The position numbers were made by a program, and so were the translations under genes. Shown piece after piece: positions 60,890 through 64,000 of a DNA stretch of 64,000 nt (position 1 is the first letter of the stretch; the number at the start of each line of letters is the position of its first letter). The notes below the pieces were generated by a model. That model saw only the letters and a list, made by a program, of their open reading frames with translations. It was not told the DNA's origin and searched no databases. This DNA comes from Enterococcus rivorum (GTDB lineage Bacteria > Bacillota > Bacilli > Lactobacillales > Enterococcaceae): positions 62,001 through 126,000 of the forward strand of contig NZ_MIEK01000045.1 in NCBI RefSeq assembly GCF_001742285.1. The letters run 5' to 3'.

Positions 60890-62134
60890 TTGACAATTTA
60901 TCAGCAGCTATTAGAAAGAGAAAAAGAAGGCAATTCAATTAAAGTTGGGGTAATCGGAGCAGGGCAAATGGGATTCGGAATGATTGCACAAATTGCAACA
61001 ATTCCGGGCATGTCAGTTACTGGAATTAGTGATATTCGAAAAGAATATGCGGATAAGGCAAAAGACGCATACTTAGCATCGTCTGATTTAAAAAATAAAG
61101 TAACAACAACGACAGATTTTAAAGAAGTTATTTATTCGGAGGATGTTCAGATTGTGGTTGATGCAACTGGTGTACCAGAAATTGGCGCAAAAATTGCTTT
61201 AGATACGCTGATTGCAAAAAAACAATTAGTCCTATTAAACGTAGAAATTGATATTACAATTGGTCCTTTAATGAACAAACTTTATCAATCGGCTGGCTTA
61301 GTTTATACTGGTTCCGATGGAGATGAACCTGCAGCTACGACAGAATTATTTGAGTTTGCCAAATCAATGGGGATGAACGTTTTGGTTGCAGGGAAGGGGA
61401 AAAATAATAAGTTAAAAGTAACGGCTAATCCTGATACTTGCCAAGCGGAAGCAGATAGTAAAAAGATGGCTTCTCACATGTTAGCTGCTTTTCAAGATGG
61501 CACAAAGACAATGGCTGAAATGAACTTGCTTTCAAATGCGATTGGATTCATTCCAGATAAAGTAGGGATGCATGGCTTGTCAGGAGATGTTGATTCAGTG
61601 ATTAAAGACCTGGATTTGAAAGAAAACGGTGGGGTTCTTGATAAATTTGGTGTGGTCGAGTATGTAGATGGCTTAGCTCCAGGTGTTTTCGTCATTGTAG
61701 AAGGGCAAAATGAAGGCGTCAAACACGAAATGAATTATTTAATGAAAAAAGAGGCAGATCATCACATCTTGTATAGACCTTATCATCTGGCGAGCCTAGA
61801 AACACCAATAACGATTGCCAAAGCGGTACTAAGAAAGGATCATGCGATTGTACCAATAGGTGCACCTATTTCTGAAACGGTCGCTGTAACAAAGAAAGAC
61901 ATTGCTGAAGGTGAAAAATTAGATGGCATCGGTGGCTTCTGTGTACGAGGTGTATTAGAAACACATCTTGATATGAAAGCAGAAGGACATCTTCCAATTG
62001 GATTAATCTCAGGAGAAGTTGTGGCACGTAGACCCATCAAAGCGGGGACCTTTATTACAGAAGAAGATGTTGTTTTAGACGAAACAACAACCGTTTGGCA
62101 ATTACGAAAGCTACAAGATAGCACATTTAGTTAA
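60890..62134 (+). CDS. SAF-domain NAD(P)-dependent oxidoreductase (homoserine-dehydrogenase-like fold)
   Basis: 414 residues from TTG at 60890 (AAAGGAGTGG upstream; an in-frame TTG at 60842 has no site). Rossmann motif GVIGAGQMGFG (about 20-30), a catalytic-type middle region, and a C-terminal SAF domain (about 330-400, RRPIKAGTFITEEDV). Such proteins are often misnamed FlgA. They occur with sugar-alcohol or branched-sugar genes and act as dehydrogenases or isomerases on polyol phosphates. Here it faces the glucitol-type PTS and probably acts on its product. Confidence 0.75.
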   Translation: MTIYQQLLEREKEGNSIKVGVIGAGQMGFGMIAQIATIPGMSVTGISDIRKEYADKAKDAYLASSDLKNKVTTTTDFKEVIYSEDVQIVVDATGVPEIGAKIALDTLIAKKQLVLLNVEIDITIGPLMNKLYQSAGLVYTGSDGDEPAATTELFEFAKSMGMNVLVAGKGKNNKLKVTANPDTCQAEADSKKMASHMLAAFQDGTKTMAEMNLLSNAIGFIPDKVGMHGLSGDVDSVIKDLDLKENGGVLDKFGVVEYVDGLAPGVFVIVEGQNEGVKHEMNYLMKKEADHHILYRPYHLASLETPITIAKAVLRKDHAIVPIGAPISETVAVTKKDIAEGEKLDGIGGFCVRGVLETHLDMKAEGHLPIGLISGEVVARRPIKAGTFITEEDVVLDETTTVWQLRKLQDSTFS

Positions 62135-62164
62135 CCGTTAATAAGTATTAAAGGAGCTGGAAAC

Positions 62165-62524
62165 ATGGTAAAATCAACTGTAAAAGAAATTGGAGAATTT
62201 GCATTTTTTGAAGACGTTCCTGTGCTTATTTTATTTAATTCTACAGCGCCAGAAGGCCTTCGTGAAGTTTGTGTGATACATGATTTCAATGAAGAAGCAA
62301 ATGAAGAGATGCTAAGAGAAGGCAGTAAAATAGTATTTGGAAAACAAGAATATACTGTAGAAAAAATTGGCAATGTAGCAAATAGTACGTTATATGAATT
62401 AGGCCATATTTCTCTTTACTTTGATTTGAAAGATGAAGAATTGTTGCCAGGTTCTGCCGCGCTTAGTCCTAACGAGGTACCTAAGATTGAGCCAGGAGAT
62501 GTGATTCAGTTTATATACGAATAA
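62165..62524 (+). CDS. srlB: PTS glucitol/sorbitol-type EIIA component
   Basis: 119 residues. V-L-I-L-F-N-S-T-A-P-E-G-L-R-E-V-C-V-I-H matches the start of SrlB EIIA, and the end G-S-A-A-L-S-P-N-E-V-P-K-I-E-P-G-D is the family tail. It passes phosphate from HPr to SrlE. It is split from srlE and srlA, which lie on the other strand. ATG after AAAGGAGCTGG. Confidence 0.85.
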   Translation: MVKSTVKEIGEFAFFEDVPVLILFNSTAPEGLREVCVIHDFNEEANEEMLREGSKIVFGKQEYTVEKIGNVANSTLYELGHISLYFDLKDEELLPGSAALSPNEVPKIEPGDVIQFIYE

Positions 62525-62548
62525 ATATTAATTTTGGAGGGCAAGAGA

Positions 62549-63505
62549 ATGAGTTATTCAGATGATACAAGATTGTTGGTGGAAATTGCTTCCATGTATT
62601 ACGAAGAAGGAGCGAAGCAAGCAGCTATTGCCAAGAAATTTAGTATTAGCCGTTCTCTTGTCTCAAAGTATTTGGCAAAAGCAAGAGATCTAGGGTTGGT
62701 AGAAATCATTATTCACGATGATCTGCTTCATCCTTATCGACATTTAGAAGAAAAAGTAAAAAGAAAATATAATTTGGACGAAGTGATTTGTATTTCTTCT
62801 AGTGGTGCAGAAATGTTGGTTAAAAGGTTGGGTGTGACAACAGCGAAATATTTATCTAGAATCATTCAACCCCATCATACAGTGTGTATTTCAGCAGGAA
62901 CGACTGTTCAAGAAGTGGCAATGAATTTTTCTTCAAAAAATCAATTGCCGGATGTTCGTTTTGTACCAATGGTAGGTGGATTAGGGGAGCAGCACATGAA
63001 CTTACAAGCGAATATTGTTTGTGAGCTATTTGCTAAAAGTAGTGGTGCTACTGCAATCGAGCAACATGCACCGATTGCTGTGGATTCTGCAGAAGCAAAA
63101 AAAGTATTCATGGACCAATCTTTTATTAAAAATGTTTTTCATCAAGCGAAGCAAGCGGATATTGCTCTGGTAGGTATCGGCGGATTACCTGTCTATTCTA
63201 CGATGACTAAGGCTTATCTTTCCGAAGATCGGGAAGAAATAGCTGATGATTTAGCGACAGCAGATATTGTAGGGGATATTTGCTACAATTTCATTGATAG
63301 TGCAGGTAAATTGGCCGATTGTAAATGGAATGAGTGCGTGCTAGCGATGAATCTGGACGAATTGAAAAAAATTCCTCGAGTAGTAGCTGTTGCAGGTGGA
63401 AAAGATAAATTAGAAGGAATTCATGCTGCGTTGATTGGTGAGTTAGTCAACGTATTAGTAACTGACGAACAAACTGCCAAAGCGTTGTTGGCTAAAATAG
63501 AATAA
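62549..63505 (+). CDS. SorC-family sugar-binding transcription regulator
   Basis: 318 residues from the ATG at 62549 (TTGGAGGGC upstream). N-terminal helix-turn-helix (QAAIAKKFSISRSLVSKYL, about 20-38), then the SorC sugar-phosphate-binding domain (ISAGTTVQEVA, VPMVGGLG, DIALVGIGG). It probably senses the phosphorylated polyol and controls both arms of the divergent locus. Confidence 0.88.
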   Translation: MSYSDDTRLLVEIASMYYEEGAKQAAIAKKFSISRSLVSKYLAKARDLGLVEIIIHDDLLHPYRHLEEKVKRKYNLDEVICISSSGAEMLVKRLGVTTAKYLSRIIQPHHTVCISAGTTVQEVAMNFSSKNQLPDVRFVPMVGGLGEQHMNLQANIVCELFAKSSGATAIEQHAPIAVDSAEAKKVFMDQSFIKNVFHQAKQADIALVGIGGLPVYSTMTKAYLSEDREEIADDLATADIVGDICYNFIDSAGKLADCKWNECVLAMNLDELKKIPRVVAVAGGKDKLEGIHAALIGELVNVLVTDEQTAKALLAKIE

Positions 63506-63569
63506 AATCTCTTGCTTTTGTCTCTCTGATTTTTTACCCAGTAAAAAAATAAGAAAGAGGAGCGAACTC

Positions 63570-64000
63570 ATGACGGTATCTATAAAGAACCATGCAAACA
63601 TTACAGATGAGCAATTTAAAAAAATTTATGAAACCATGTGGGAAATCCGTTACTTTGATGAAAAAGTCGATCAGCTATTTGCGAAAGGCTTGATTCATGG
63701 AACAACCCATTTGGCTGTAGGTCAGGAAGCGACTGCTGCTGGAAGTGGAGCAGTTTTGAAAACAACTGACTGGATTACGGCGACTCATCGTGGGCATGGA
63801 CAGACGATTGCGAAAGGAACAAACATTAAAGCGATGATGGCGGAGCTTTTTGGTCGAACAACAGGAACCAACAAAGGCAAAGGTGGCTCCATGCACATTG
63901 CTGATTTAGATACAGGAAATTTAGGTGCTAATGGGATTGTAGGTGGCGGCTATCCAATTGCTACTGGAGCAGGTTTGACTTCAAAAATGAAAAAACTTGA
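63570..64000 (+). CDS. TPP-dependent dehydrogenase E1 alpha subunit (acetoin/pyruvate type), cut by window end
   Basis: 143 residues are visible from the ATG at 63570 (AAAGAGGAGCG upstream). HGTTHLAVGQEATAAG, THRGHGQ and GKGGSMHI are hallmarks of acetoin or pyruvate dehydrogenase E1 alpha, which binds thiamine diphosphate together with E1 beta. Its place after the PTS and SorC genes suggests a 2-oxo or acyloin product is cleaved in this pathway. The 3' part lies outside the window. Confidence 0.85.
   Translation, partial: MTVSIKNHANITDEQFKKIYETMWEIRYFDEKVDQLFAKGLIHGTTHLAVGQEATAAGSGAVLKTTDWITATHRGHGQTIAKGTNIKAMMAELFGRTTGTNKGKGGSMHIADLDTGNLGANGIVGGGYPIATGAGLTSKMKKL

Noticed and set aside
60890-62134. 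Flagellar FlgA protein
   Set aside because: Only the SAF domain is shared. The N-terminal Rossmann fold and sugar PTS context show a metabolic enzyme.
1-64000. tRNA or rRNA genes
   Set aside because: No cloverleaf with TTCGA-type T-loop and matching acceptor stem, and no rRNA core sequence, was noticed on either strand.

Overview
The window is low-GC DNA of a Firmicute. Sorbitol-type PTS genes, a class A PBP, T7SSb-type LXG toxins and an intergenic repeat seen in enterococci point to Enterococcus or a close relative such as Vagococcus. The species cannot be fixed from this sequence. There is no rRNA, tRNA or CRISPR array.

Bases 1 to about 46.2 kb read as a composite SCC-like (staphylococcal cassette chromosome) island. 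The left end holds a cut DUF1643 gene. Next come a large primase-helicase of the SCC cch type (3.2-6.0 kb), small genes, and an overlapping pair of large serine recombinases with ccrA/ccrB order and size (7.0-10.05 kb). Cargo follows: a modification/defence cluster (methyltransferase, DUF262, HEPN, PD-(D/E)XK protein, small membrane protein; 10.2-15.9 kb), then a run of single-gene units (lipoprotein, GIY-YIG-like, GNAT, WG-repeat lipoprotein). These units are separated by repeats that look like inverted pairs of SCC attachment sites (sequence close to CGTATCATAAATGATGCGG). DUF960, RadC and a chimeric gene ending in a second copy of the ccrB 3' end (29.3-31.1 kb) are relics of a second ccr complex. 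About 20 kb lies between the two ccrB 3' copies. A regulator/protease pair and an HNH/unknown/nucleotidyltransferase operon follow (31.3-35.4 kb).

Two type VII secretion effector loci (21.4-29.1 and 35.8-46.0 kb) are built alike. Each starts at an att-like site with an almost identical GNAT gene and an EsxA-like WXG100 gene, continues with LXG-partner genes and a full LXG toxin, and ends in a tail of immunity genes and orphan toxin tips. Each is closed by the same terminator and a DUF960 start. The first toxin has a nuclease-like tip. The second has a glycine-rich membrane tip like TspA, followed by orphan tips, DUF443-like immunity proteins and six DUF4176 copies, two of them broken. The secretion machine itself (EssC, EssB and so on) is not in the window, so these loci must rely on one elsewhere.

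From about 46.5 kb the DNA looks more like ordinary chromosome. It holds a class A penicillin-binding protein with a coupled partner, a LysM secreted protein, a membrane-anchored protein with a GYSQS motif, a broken P-loop kinase gene, a TmrB-like ATPase, and an operon of a multi-spanning membrane protein, a glutathionylspermidine-synthase-like ATP-grasp ligase, a Gly-tailed protein and a YiaA-like protein. The right end is a divergent sugar-alcohol locus under probable CcpA control: gutM-srlA-srlE on the minus strand, and a SAF-domain oxidoreductase, srlB, a SorC-type regulator and the start of a TPP-dependent dehydrogenase E1 alpha gene on the plus strand.
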